Below, piece after piece: positions 1 through 6,482 of a stretch of DNA of 8,809 nucleotides. Position numbers and translations under genes: made by a program. This DNA comes from Nitrososphaerales archaeon. Lineage in GTDB: Archaea; Thermoproteota; Nitrososphaeria; Nitrososphaerales; CADDZS01. The number at the start of each line of letters is the position of its first letter. The first letter of the stretch is position 1. Location of the stretch: the NCBI GenBank assembly GCA_030043455.1, contig JASHXQ010000173.1:1-8809 (forward strand), in the 5' to 3' direction. The notes below the pieces were generated by a model. The model searched no databases, had not been told where the DNA came from, and was given only the letters and a program-made list of their open reading frames with translations.

Positions 1-1077
1 CTGAATGACAGAGACACAATTCCCTTCGCTGTCGGCGACAGCAAAATAAGTCGTGTCCCCATCGGGCGCTGAAGACCTTGCACGAATACTCCCCCCTCCA
101 TCCATCCGTTCGAGAGCTTCCTCCGCAAATTTCTTCGAGGTGAATTCCGCGGGCAGGGGAAAATATTTTGGATCTCCTATTGATCGGGCTCGTTCAGTGT
201 ATGCTCTGAGACAGGTCTCATGCATTAATCTGAGGAAATTTTCCGAATCCGGTTTCATCTCAGTAAGCTCGAATTTTTCCAACATGTTGAGCCAAAGGAG
301 AACAGTTGCGGCCTGACTGTTCGGTGAACTTTCGTAGATTTTCACACCCCTGTAGTCGGTTGAAAGGGGTCGATCAATCCATGTGGATTCGTGTTTTTTT
401 AGGTCGTCAGCAGAAATTAGCCCTCTCTGCTTTGCGATCCCGTCAGCAATTCGTTTGGAAAGACCCCCATCGTAAAACTCGTCTGCGCCCGATGTGGCGA
501 TAGCTTTCAGCGAAGCAGCGAGGTCTTTCTGAACCAGATTGAATCCGGGTTCCGGAACCCGACCTCCTGGCATGAAGATTTCACGCCAATTCTTGTATTG
601 CCCTAAATCAGAAGAGGAGTTCGAAATGGAGCTGACATATTTCTCTGTTATGGGAAAACCGCCTTCAGCATAGCTTGCGGCCGCACCCAGGAGTTCCTGA
701 AGCTCTCTAGTTGCAAATTTCTCGTGAAGGTCCCCCCAGCCACGGACCATGCCCGGCACCGTATTTGCACCCAGCGGACCTCTCGGTGGAATATCAGTGA
801 ATCCCTCTTTTTGGTAAAGGTCAATGGTGGCCTTTTCCGCTGCTCTGCCACTTGCGTTTAGTTCAACCACTCGATCACCGAGCTTCACGAGAGCAAACAT
901 GTCTCCTCCCAGTCCGCACATATTGTTCTGAACTACGGACAGAACAGCGCTGGTGGCGATGGCTGCGTCCACCACATTTCCACCCTCCTGAAGTATCCGG
1001 GCACCGGCAAACGAGGCAAGTTCGTGGGAAGAGGAAACTAGAGCCTTCTTGACCATGACAGTCGAACGAGAACTCAA
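1..1077 (-). CDS. ggt: gamma-glutamyltransferase, 5'/N-terminal part (cut by window edge)
   Basis: This is an open minus-strand frame without a stop down to base 1. It encodes the N-terminal 352-359 residues of a gamma-glutamyltransferase, an Ntn hydrolase that transfers or hydrolyses gamma-glutamyl groups from glutathione-like peptides. Visible family blocks are GGNVVDAAIATSAVLSVV and MCGLGGDMFAL near the N-terminus, then NTVPGMVRGW, and finally DTTYFAVADSEGN at the window edge. In that last block the first Thr (codon at 54-52) aligns with the Thr that becomes the nucleophile after autoproteolysis. Almost the whole large subunit is therefore here and the small subunit lies outside. No signal peptide or membrane segment is present, so a cytoplasmic enzyme of the YwrD-like/archaeal type is likely. 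I chose TTG at 1077 because it adds SSRSTV before the ATG at 1056, and related proteins carry an RS-x-V-M block at that point. The ATG at 1056 is the alternative. The gene lies 65 bases downstream of the PAC2 gene on the same strand. Confidence 0.88.
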   Translation of the reverse strand, partial: MSSRSTVMVKKALVSSSHELASFAGARILQEGGNVVDAAIATSAVLSVVQNNMCGLGGDMFALVKLGDRVVELNASGRAAEKATIDLYQKEGFTDIPPRGPLGANTVPGMVRGWGDLHEKFATRELQELLGAAASYAEGGFPITEKYVSSISNSSSDLGQYKNWREIFMPGGRVPEPGFNLVQKDLAASLKAIATSGADEFYDGGLSKRIADGIAKQRGLISADDLKKHESTWIDRPLSTDYRGVKIYESSPNSQAATVLLWLNMLEKFELTEMKPDSENFLRLMHETCLRAYTERARSIGDPKYFPLPAEFTSKKFAEEALERMDGGGSIRARSSAPDGDTTYFAVADSEGNCVSVIQ

Positions 1078-1094
1078 AGAGTTTTGTCGCCTAC

Positions 1095-1120
1095 AATCGA
1101 GAAAAAGGAAGGGAGAAGAA
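1095..1120 (-). terminator. possible pyrimidine-rich terminator after the PAC2 gene
   Basis: Read on the minus strand, the space between the PAC2 stop and the gamma-glutamyltransferase start is strongly pyrimidine-rich and contains a run of five T (1106-1102). Archaeal intrinsic termination depends on oligo-T rather than on a hairpin, so this could partly end the PAC2 transcript. The tract is short, and read-through into the next gene is equally possible. Confidence 0.25.
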
Positions 1121-1142
1121 ACAACCAGAGCAGAGAATCGGG

Positions 1143-1886
1143 TTATCCGTAAAGTTGCTTTTCCTTGTCACCGTACTGGTCTCCGAGTTTGCTGTACTGC
1201 TGCGCCAACTCGTTGAGACGAGCGTTCAATCTGTCCACATCAGCCTCTAACTCCGTCGTCCCAATGTTAAGCCCAAAAACTTGATTGATCGCTCTAATGA
1301 GAACCAGTGAAGCCCCTGGATCCGGAAGATCAATAGATACCGAAGTCAGCAATGACACCGCACTCATTTTCCTCGTCAAACACTGATTCAGAATGCTTCC
1401 GCCGATTCCGGTGATGACCGCCGAAGGAATGGGAGTGAGACCCCTTTTCTGAAGATCTGCAATCCTGTCTTCATCGGCGACGCTCCAAACCTTTCTTTCA
1501 GAGGGCATTCCCGAAACGGGTACACCGTCCAAGATCACAAACTCCGTCGGTCGCACTGATTCGGCCCAGTCGAGGAGAGCCATAGAAATCTCGTAAAGGC
1601 CCTCTATGTCGATGGGCATTTCGCAAATCATGGCCAGAATTTTTCCGGAATCATCGGAGTATATCCTGAAGGGATGTCTCAACTTCGCGCCTACAAAGAC
1701 TGCAACGGGAGGAATGTGCTGGGATCGAACGTGGGCGATTTCGTGCAGATTCAGCTTTTCGATTAGATAGCCAGTTGTTACGAGACCAACGAGTCCTGGG
1801 GTTACGAACCCTCCAAAGATTATGGGATTTTGATAACTCATTTTCTCCAGGTCGATTACCTTGGTTGAAAAAAGATGATCGGGCAA
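1143..1886 (-). CDS. PAC2-family proteasome assembly chaperone (PbaA/PbaB-like)
   Basis: This 247-residue PAC2-family protein is related to archaeal PbaA/PbaB and eukaryotic PAC2, which bind the proteasome alpha ring. The N-terminal core shows the family block NPIIFGGF followed by TPGLVGLVTTGYLIEKL. Further blocks are VILDGVPVSGMP in the middle and PIPSAVITGIGGSILN. Residues from about 212 to 243 are rich in Glu, Leu, Arg and Gln with heptad-like spacing and probably form a coiled-coil helix. The protein ends L245-Y246-G247, a hydrophobic-Tyr-any (HbYX) C-terminus of the kind that docks into alpha-ring pockets. The reading frame can start at TTG 1886 or ATG 1841. The ATG has a GGAG directly upstream, but it would remove VIDLEK, which resembles the first beta strand of relatives, so I prefer TTG. 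An in-frame stop lies just upstream. No proteasome subunit gene is in the window. Confidence 0.82.
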   Translation of the reverse strand: MPDHLFSTKVIDLEKMSYQNPIIFGGFVTPGLVGLVTTGYLIEKLNLHEIAHVRSQHIPPVAVFVGAKLRHPFRIYSDDSGKILAMICEMPIDIEGLYEISMALLDWAESVRPTEFVILDGVPVSGMPSERKVWSVADEDRIADLQKRGLTPIPSAVITGIGGSILNQCLTRKMSAVSLLTSVSIDLPDPGASLVLIRAINQVFGLNIGTTELEADVDRLNARLNELAQQYSKLGDQYGDKEKQLYG

Positions 1887-1918
1887 AAACGAACTCTGCG
1901 TGCCTTTCGACCCTTTGC

Positions 1919-1928
1919 TACATATGTA
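1919..1928 (-). promoter_or_regulatory. possible AT-rich promoter element for the PAC2 gene
   Basis: TACATATGTA is a perfect 10-base palindrome centred about 37 bases upstream of the TTG start of the PAC2 gene. Used as a TATA-like box it would place transcription start roughly 10 bases before that codon. It is not a strong match to an archaeal TATA box, and the AT-rich repeat at 1992-2009 is a competing candidate. Confidence 0.22.
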
Positions 1929-1991
1929 CTTAGCTTGCTCCGAAAAAACGAGAAACGATACACCGGAGGACTATAACAATAAAAGAGATGT

Positions 1992-2009
1992 TACAGTATA
2001 ATTACTGTA
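1992..2009. repeat. inverted repeat TACAGTA-TAAT-TACTGTA, possible operator
   Basis: Two perfect 7-base arms are separated by four bases in the 184-base gap between the DUF5752-like gene and the PAC2 gene. On the minus strand the centre reads AATTATAC, which could serve as a TATA element, so a dimeric regulator binding here would cover a promoter. It lies about 105 bases upstream of the PAC2 start, which would imply a long leader. The rest of the 1887-2070 gap shows no RNA gene or credible short ORF. A repeat of this size can arise by chance in a window of this length. Confidence 0.35.
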
Positions 2010-2070
2010 TGGGTTCCGGGAGGGATTTTTGAATGGAACCGTTGGGGTTTTCCCTTTTTGACATCTAATT

Positions 2071-2415
2071 TCAAGCGACGCGAGCGAGTTTCTTCAGCTT
2101 TCCCACGCGCATTCGGACGATTCTGACGAGTTTGGACTTGAGTTCGTCTGGCGTTAGATTCTGGGAGGCTAAAGTTTGCATCTGCTTTGCCAGTGTAGGA
2201 TCTCCCAGCATCTTTACCCAGTTCTCAAAATCGTGTCTCTGCGAGTGAAATTCTAAAGACATCGGGTCGGCAGATTCGATGCGGGTAAGAAACTCCTGCA
2301 GGCTGCTAGCCTTCACTCCGGAGGGTAGCCCCTCCTCTCGATAGAAGTAGAAGGCATTTTCACTTGGGACGGTTCTCAAAACGTCAGAAACAGACCTGGT
2401 TGTCAACTCTGCCAT
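2071..2415 (-). CDS. small DUF5752-like protein of unknown function
   Basis: This is a 114-residue soluble protein starting at ATG 2415 and ending with TGA. I match it from memory to the DUF5752 family by the block NAFYFY (about 20-25), the SLQEFLTRI helix (38-46), the SLEFHSQRHDFENW block (53-66) and the following LGDPTLAKQM. Family members have no assigned reaction that I know of, and the domain also occurs fused to other enzymes, whereas here it stands alone. The last 25 residues are very basic (Lys/Arg pairs around MRVGKLKKL) and could contact nucleic acid or another protein, but that is a guess. There is no signal peptide, membrane segment or cysteine cluster. The gene is divergent from the Lhr helicase across a 127-base shared promoter region, so co-regulation is possible. 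A shared function is not shown. Confidence 0.7.
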   Translation of the reverse strand: MAELTTRSVSDVLRTVPSENAFYFYREEGLPSGVKASSLQEFLTRIESADPMSLEFHSQRHDFENWVKMLGDPTLAKQMQTLASQNLTPDELKSKLVRIVRMRVGKLKKLARVA

Positions 2416-2441
2416 GGATCCTATATCAGGCCAACTCAGGC

Positions 2442-2451
2442 TTAAGCTTAA
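2442..2451. repeat. 10-base palindrome TTAAGCTTAA in the divergent promoter region
   Basis: This perfect palindrome is centred about 31 bases upstream of the DUF5752-like start on the minus strand, within the range expected for a TATA element of a short-leader transcript. It could be a weak TATA-like element or an operator. A 10-base palindrome is common by chance. Confidence 0.2.
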
Positions 2452-2484
2452 CCTTTTTCCGATGCAAAATCAAATACAAGTGAT

Positions 2485-2492
2485 CTTATAAG
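2485..2492 (+). promoter_or_regulatory. TATA-like box for the helicase gene
   Basis: CTTATAAG is the best TATA-like element in the divergent spacer. Archaeal spacing would put transcription start near 2512-2518, leaving a leader of roughly 25-30 bases before the helicase ATG. No convincing BRE was identified upstream, so the call rests on the TATA-like core and its distance alone. Confidence 0.38.
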
Positions 2493-2529
2493 GGAAATTG
2501 AACCTACACTCTGCCCCCATAATCTTGGA

Positions 2530-2544
2530 ATGAAGTGACTTCAT
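2530..2544 (+). promoter_or_regulatory. palindrome overlapping the helicase start codon, with a two-codon ORF
   Basis: ATGAAGT-G-ACTTCAT is a perfect inverted repeat with 7-base arms. Its right end includes the first two bases of the helicase ATG (2543). As RNA it can form a six-pair stem with a three-base loop that would hide the start codon. Its left end is itself ATG-AAG-TGA, a two-codon reading frame ending just before the real start. Either element could limit translation. The symmetry could equally be a DNA operator or coincidence. Confidence 0.35.
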
Positions 2545-5371
2545 GGAGAAAGCTTCCTTCGATTACCTATCGCCGGACATTCGGAAGATTCTAACCGAAC
2601 TGGGTTTCGAAAGAGAAACTCCGGTCCAGACTGAAGCTATTCCAGCGATCTTGAGCGGAGAAAATGTTCTGATCATCTCTCCAACCGGATCGGGGAAAAC
2701 GGAAGCAGCTCTCCTTCCCGTCTTCCAAAAACTCACTTCTGAAAACGATCGGTTCGGAATAAAGGCTCTCTACATCACCCCCCTCCGGGCTCTCAATCGA
2801 GACATGCTCCGACGTCTTCAGATTTGGGCTCGTCAACTCAATCTAACGGTGGAGGTTAGACACGGCGATACCTCCCAGTCAGATCGAAGGAAACAAGCAC
2901 TGAACCCCCCGGACATTCTGATTACCACCCCTGAGACCCTTCAGGTCCTGCTCGTGGGGTCTAGGCTTCGCGCAAATCTAAAGGCACTCAAGTACGTCGT
3001 CGTGGATGAAATCCATCAGCTTGCTGTTGACCGGCGGGGCTCCCAGCTTTCGTTTGGTCTGGAGCGTCTTCGGAAGGTCGTGGGGGTGGAATTTCAAAGG
3101 ATTGGCCTCTCAGCTACTGTCGGGAATCCTGAGGACATGGGCCGATTTCTCTGCGGATCCCAAAGATCCTATCGATTGGTGGATACTAGTCGCACCCGGA
3201 AGGAAGCCGAATATTCAGTCGAAATGCCCACTCCCACGAAAGAAGATGACCTTCAGTCCAGAGAGCTGTTTGTCACGCCACACACCGTGGCGCGTATTCA
3301 GCGCATTTCCGATCTTATTGAGGGGCATGAGCGGACCCTGATCTTCGTCAACAGTCGCACTGTGGCGGAAGAGCTGGGTTCCAGACTTACGATGCTCGGC
3401 GCCAGAGTGGGAGTGCACCATGGTTCCCTGCCGAGGGAGGAAAGAGAAAAAGTAGAGCAGGAGTTTAAGGAGGGAATAATTAGGGCGATGGTCTCGACAG
3501 CTACTCTCGAGCTCGGGATCGATATCGGCTCGGTGGACCTGGTGATCCAATACATGTCGCCGAGACAAGTCAATTCATTGATTCAGCGAGTTGGAAGATC
3601 CGGCCACAGTCTTTACAAGAAATCGGAGGGGATCATCCTCTCCGTCAGTCCGGAGGATTGCTTGGAAGCGATATCTATCTCGAATGAAGCAGCTTCCAGG
3701 CGACTGGAGTCCACAATAATCCATCAATCTCCTTTAGATGTTCTTGCCCATCAAGTAGCTGGACTACTCTTGGAATACGGATTGATCTCGGTCGATGAGA
3801 TCTTGCAAATTTCCCAAAGTTCCTATTCCTTTAGGGCGCTATCTAAAAATTCCCTCTCATCCGTAATCACCTTCATGGAAAAAATGGGCTATCTGACGCT
3901 CGATGGACCGACCGTGACGAGGAGAAGAAAATGCCGTGATTATTATCTTCAGAACTTGTCCATGATTAGGGATGAAAGACGCTACAATGTGGTGGACATG
4001 ACCACCCAGAAAAAAATCGGAATCCTAGGGGAAGAATTCATGATCTTACACGCCAAAGTGGGGATTCATTTCATTATCAAGGGTAATGTCTGGCAGATCG
4101 AATCCATTCAGGAGGACATGGTGTATGTCACTCCGGTCGTGGATCCAAGCGCAGCCATTCCCGGATGGGACGGCGAAATGATTCCTATTCCGGAAAATGT
4201 AGCCAGAAGTGTGGCCGTGGAGCGTGCCCGGATTGAAAATTTGGTGCAACAGCCGGTCGAATATTCAAACCTTGCAAAGGTTCTCAATTGGAACGCGGAG
4301 AAATCGGCGAGGGAGGAAATAATTGATGAGATCCGGGCTCAGCGAGACGCAGCTCGTGTCCCGACGGAAAAGAGGATCGTCGTGGAGCGCTTCAAAAATT
4401 TCTTGATCATCCACACCTCGGCCGGGGACCGAGTGAATTCCACACTGGGGGAGCTCTTCGAGGAAATTCTAGTCCGAATGGGAGGGCTAGCAAGGCATTG
4501 GTGGACGGATGGATACAGAATTTTGATTGAGCTTACGACCGACGAATACGAGACCGAAAAACTGACGGAAAAACTCTTCCACTATGACGGGACACTTCCC
4601 AGCTTCATCGAGGGAGTTCTGAGGAAGCACTTTCCCTTTGGGTACGAAATGAAATTTATCGCCGAAAGATTCGGCGCCCTAAAGCGCGGCCGGATGATGT
4701 CCGGGGATGAAATGAAAGAACTGGGTGTCAAATTTCGATTCACGCCGATCTACGAGGAAACGATGAGAGAGGCCTTTGAAACCAAAGTGGACATCGCGCG
4801 TTCGTCCGAGATTTTGAAAGAGTGTGAAGAAGGCACAATCAAAGTCGTAACCTGCATATCAGAAAAGCCGAGCCCGCTAGCGATGTACATACTATCGCGT
4901 TATGCGGAGGACGAGGACTATGCTGAACCTGCGACCAACTCCATCGAATCGATGAAATCCCATATTGAGAAAGAGGTCGCAAGCCTGCTCTGTTTCGATT
5001 GCGGCAATCTGAAAGAGTTTGTGAGGATTGGCGATCTGCCGGAGCAGCCGGTGTGTGAAAAATGTGGCTCTCGACTTCTTGCGGTTTTATGGTACGGTGC
5101 GAGATTTGCGACGGGCGCTTTGCTCAAGAAGAAGGGCAAGACGCAACCTCTCAGCAAGGATGAATTCGACATCTTATCCAAAACGCGGAGATCGGCCGAT
5201 CTCGTATTGGCGTACGGCAAGAAGGCGATCGTTGCTCAGAGCGTTTACGGAATCGGGCCCCAGATGGCCGGGCGGGTACTCAGTCGGATGCACGATTCGG
5301 AAAAGGAATTCTACGATGATCTGCTTGAAGCGAAACTCAAATTTATCGAGACGAAAAAATATTGGGATTGA
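2543..5371 (+). CDS. lhr: Lhr-type ATP-dependent superfamily 2 helicase with C-terminal zinc finger
   Basis: This 942-residue superfamily 2 helicase belongs to the Lhr group. Its motifs occur in order: Q-motif region around 26-30, motif I SPTGSGKT (Lys52, Thr53), Ia TPLRALNRDML, Ib TTPETL, II DEIH (155-158), III SAT (190-192), IV TLIFVNSR, V ATLELGIDIG and VI QRVGRSGH (348-355). A winged-helix region follows, and then the Lhr-core beta-barrel block around 490-555 (GILGEEF, AIPGWDGEM). The C-terminal third holds a Cys4 zinc finger, C817-x2-C820-x17-C838-x2-C841, followed by a short basic helical tail. Lhr proteins translocate 3'-5' on nucleic acid and act in DNA repair or RNA processing. The zinc finger resembles the Cys-rich extension described for some archaeal Lhr forms (my recollection). 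The ATG at 2543 fits the family N-terminus. A zinc-ribbon gene follows after 22 bases and is probably co-transcribed. Confidence 0.92.
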   Translation: MEKASFDYLSPDIRKILTELGFERETPVQTEAIPAILSGENVLIISPTGSGKTEAALLPVFQKLTSENDRFGIKALYITPLRALNRDMLRRLQIWARQLNLTVEVRHGDTSQSDRRKQALNPPDILITTPETLQVLLVGSRLRANLKALKYVVVDEIHQLAVDRRGSQLSFGLERLRKVVGVEFQRIGLSATVGNPEDMGRFLCGSQRSYRLVDTSRTRKEAEYSVEMPTPTKEDDLQSRELFVTPHTVARIQRISDLIEGHERTLIFVNSRTVAEELGSRLTMLGARVGVHHGSLPREEREKVEQEFKEGIIRAMVSTATLELGIDIGSVDLVIQYMSPRQVNSLIQRVGRSGHSLYKKSEGIILSVSPEDCLEAISISNEAASRRLESTIIHQSPLDVLAHQVAGLLLEYGLISVDEILQISQSSYSFRALSKNSLSSVITFMEKMGYLTLDGPTVTRRRKCRDYYLQNLSMIRDERRYNVVDMTTQKKIGILGEEFMILHAKVGIHFIIKGNVWQIESIQEDMVYVTPVVDPSAAIPGWDGEMIPIPENVARSVAVERARIENLVQQPVEYSNLAKVLNWNAEKSAREEIIDEIRAQRDAARVPTEKRIVVERFKNFLIIHTSAGDRVNSTLGELFEEILVRMGGLARHWWTDGYRILIELTTDEYETEKLTEKLFHYDGTLPSFIEGVLRKHFPFGYEMKFIAERFGALKRGRMMSGDEMKELGVKFRFTPIYEETMREAFETKVDIARSSEILKECEEGTIKVVTCISEKPSPLAMYILSRYAEDEDYAEPATNSIESMKSHIEKEVASLLCFDCGNLKEFVRIGDLPEQPVCEKCGSRLLAVLWYGARFATGALLKKKGKTQPLSKDEFDILSKTRRSADLVLAYGKKAIVAQSVYGIGPQMAGRVLSRMHDSEKEFYDDLLEAKLKFIETKKYWD

Positions 5372-5379
5372 GCTTTCTC

Positions 5380-5385
5380 GAGGAG
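5380..5385 (+). promoter_or_regulatory. ribosome binding site deciding the zinc-ribbon start
   Basis: GAGGAG (continuing GAGGAGTGA) lies eight bases before the TTG at 5394. This is the best Shine-Dalgarno match I noticed in the window. It supports TTG 5394 over the in-frame GTG at 5385, which overlaps the site itself. Confidence 0.6.
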
Positions 5386-5393
5386 TGAGTTTC

Positions 5394-5573
5394 TTGTCTG
5401 ACGAGCAGTACGAGCTCCGGTTTTGTGATCGGTGCATGACCCGAACCAAGAATTATATCATAAATTTCGAGAATATTCGCAACCCTAGAGGCTATGCTAC
5501 TTTCCGGTGCTCCAAGTGTGGGAGGGAGAGACGGATGCGCCTACTCCGCCCTAGTGCCGAGTCATCGTACTGA
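5394..5573 (+). CDS. small zinc-ribbon protein, function unknown
   Basis: This 59-residue protein has two Cys pairs, C11-x2-C14 and C39-x2-C42, separated by 24 residues. It continues with a very basic tail (GRERRMRLLR). The spacing and the GYATFRCSKCG second knuckle are those of a zinc ribbon as found in transcription and translation proteins, so nucleic-acid or ribonucleoprotein binding is plausible. I do not recognise a named family. The TTG start is chosen from the strong GAGGAG site upstream; GTG 5385 would add three residues. The same frame is open well upstream, but that part is an out-of-frame shadow of the helicase and lacks its own signals. The gene lies 22 bases after the helicase stop on the same strand, which suggests translational coupling or at least a shared transcript. 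Its last 12 bases overlap the end of the convergent CinA-like gene. Confidence 0.72.
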   Translation: MSDEQYELRFCDRCMTRTKNYIINFENIRNPRGYATFRCSKCGRERRMRLLRPSAESSY

Positions 5574-6470
5574 CCAGGTCTTTCTCACAGTAACTCCCAT
5601 TCGTTTTAGTCCTCGAGTTACTTCTTCTGCAGCTCGACGTAATTTCTCCAGCGCCGGCCCTTCGTCCTCTTTCCGGGCGGTGAGGATTAGCTGAACGTGA
5701 ATTAGCGACTTGCCTTTTTCGAAACCCATCGGGTGGGATTTGATGTATATCAAGGGGGAGTATTTTTTGGAAATTCTGGCCACCAAGGGAGCTAGGCGGG
5801 ACTCTGATCCACCTATAAGTTCCAGCCACTCTTCGGCATTCACAAAATTTGTGGATCCTTTTTCGATCAGTGGTATCACTTGTTCAGTGAAAATTGCTTT
5901 CATCTCGTTCGGAACCCCAGGGAAAGAGGTGATCGTCGTACCACGTATCTTCGTAAGGACACCGGCGGCACTGCCAACAGAATTGGGCAGAGGAGAAGAT
6001 CCTCGCGGAATCATCGCCATCTTCAAGCTGGTCTTCGGCATCCGCCGGATGAGTTGATTAAACATCTTCCTCCGGCGAATGTAGCTTTGTCGAAGCATCC
6101 GCGCCGCCTCGGGGTCGAGATATAGCTGCCGAGCGAGAGCTTTTGCAAGTCCTTCGATCGTCATATCGTCGTAAGTTGGACCTAATCCTCCGATGGAAAA
6201 GAGCCAGTCCGGCTTACGGGAGAGGCATTCACTGAAGGCTCCGCTAATCACCGGAAGCACATCTCTAACAGTGGTCTTCCTCGTGACCTTTACTCCCAGA
6301 GTAGTTAGTTGCTGTGACATCCAGTGCGAATTCGTATCCAAAGTTGTCCCATTGAGAAGTTCGTTTCCCACAATCAGAATCTCAGCGATAGGTTGCGAGG
6401 CAGCCTCGCGATCGGTGGAAGATTTGTTGCTCAAACGGAAACGTTCATCTCCGAAGTATTCATGTTTCAT
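5562..6470 (-). CDS. CinA N-terminal-domain / MoaB-like nucleotide-utilising protein (COG1058-type)
   Basis: This 302-residue protein corresponds to the N-terminal half of CinA. It has the ligand-binding MoaB/MoeA-like fold, for which ADP-ribose pyrophosphatase activity has been reported in this family. Key blocks are GNELLNG-TTLDTN near residues 35-47, then SIGGLGPTYDD (with the paired Asp) and PGVPNEM. The C-terminal part (about 235-300) fits the small accessory alpha/beta domain. The NMN deamidase domain that follows in bacterial CinA is absent, as is usual for archaeal homologues. The first 26-27 residues precede the first expected beta strand and look like an extension. The ATG at 6470 is taken, but TTG at 6434 (residue 13) is possible. 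The gene is convergent with the zinc-ribbon gene (12-base overlap) and divergent from the GPN GTPase with start codons 12 bases apart. A biosynthetic role in molybdopterin is not implied by context. Confidence 0.85.
   Translation of the reverse strand: MKHEYFGDERFRLSNKSSTDREAASQPIAEILIVGNELLNGTTLDTNSHWMSQQLTTLGVKVTRKTTVRDVLPVISGAFSECLSRKPDWLFSIGGLGPTYDDMTIEGLAKALARQLYLDPEAARMLRQSYIRRRKMFNQLIRRMPKTSLKMAMIPRGSSPLPNSVGSAAGVLTKIRGTTITSFPGVPNEMKAIFTEQVIPLIEKGSTNFVNAEEWLELIGGSESRLAPLVARISKKYSPLIYIKSHPMGFEKGKSLIHVQLILTARKEDEGPALEKLRRAAEEVTRGLKRMGVTVRKTWSVR
6455..6462 (+). promoter_or_regulatory. possible promoter box for the GPN GTPase gene
   Basis: AGTATTCA is centred about 25 bases before the TTG start of the GTPase and lies inside the first codons of the divergent CinA-like gene. 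The position suits a TATA-like element giving a leaderless or very short-leader transcript. The match to consensus is weak. Confidence 0.22.
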
Positions 6471-6482
6471 TTTTGATTTTTC

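Noticed and set aside
546..561. Perfect 16-base palindrome CGGGTTCCGGAACCCG inside the gamma-glutamyltransferase gene
   Set aside because: It lies in conserved coding sequence (Arg-Val-Pro-Glu-Pro). About 0.13 such palindromes are expected by chance in the window, and nothing around it suggests a site.
53..1052. Plus-strand open frames over the left edge
   Set aside because: They are antisense to a clear gamma-glutamyltransferase frame and show no family motifs.
3215..3573. Minus-strand open frames of 91 and 117 residues inside the helicase gene
   Set aside because: They are antisense to conserved helicase motifs IV and V and lack features of their own.
5028..5393. Long N-terminal extension of the zinc-ribbon frame into the helicase gene
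   Set aside because: This part is the out-of-frame shadow of the helicase C-terminus, Arg/Ser-rich and without family features; the GAGGAG site marks the real start.
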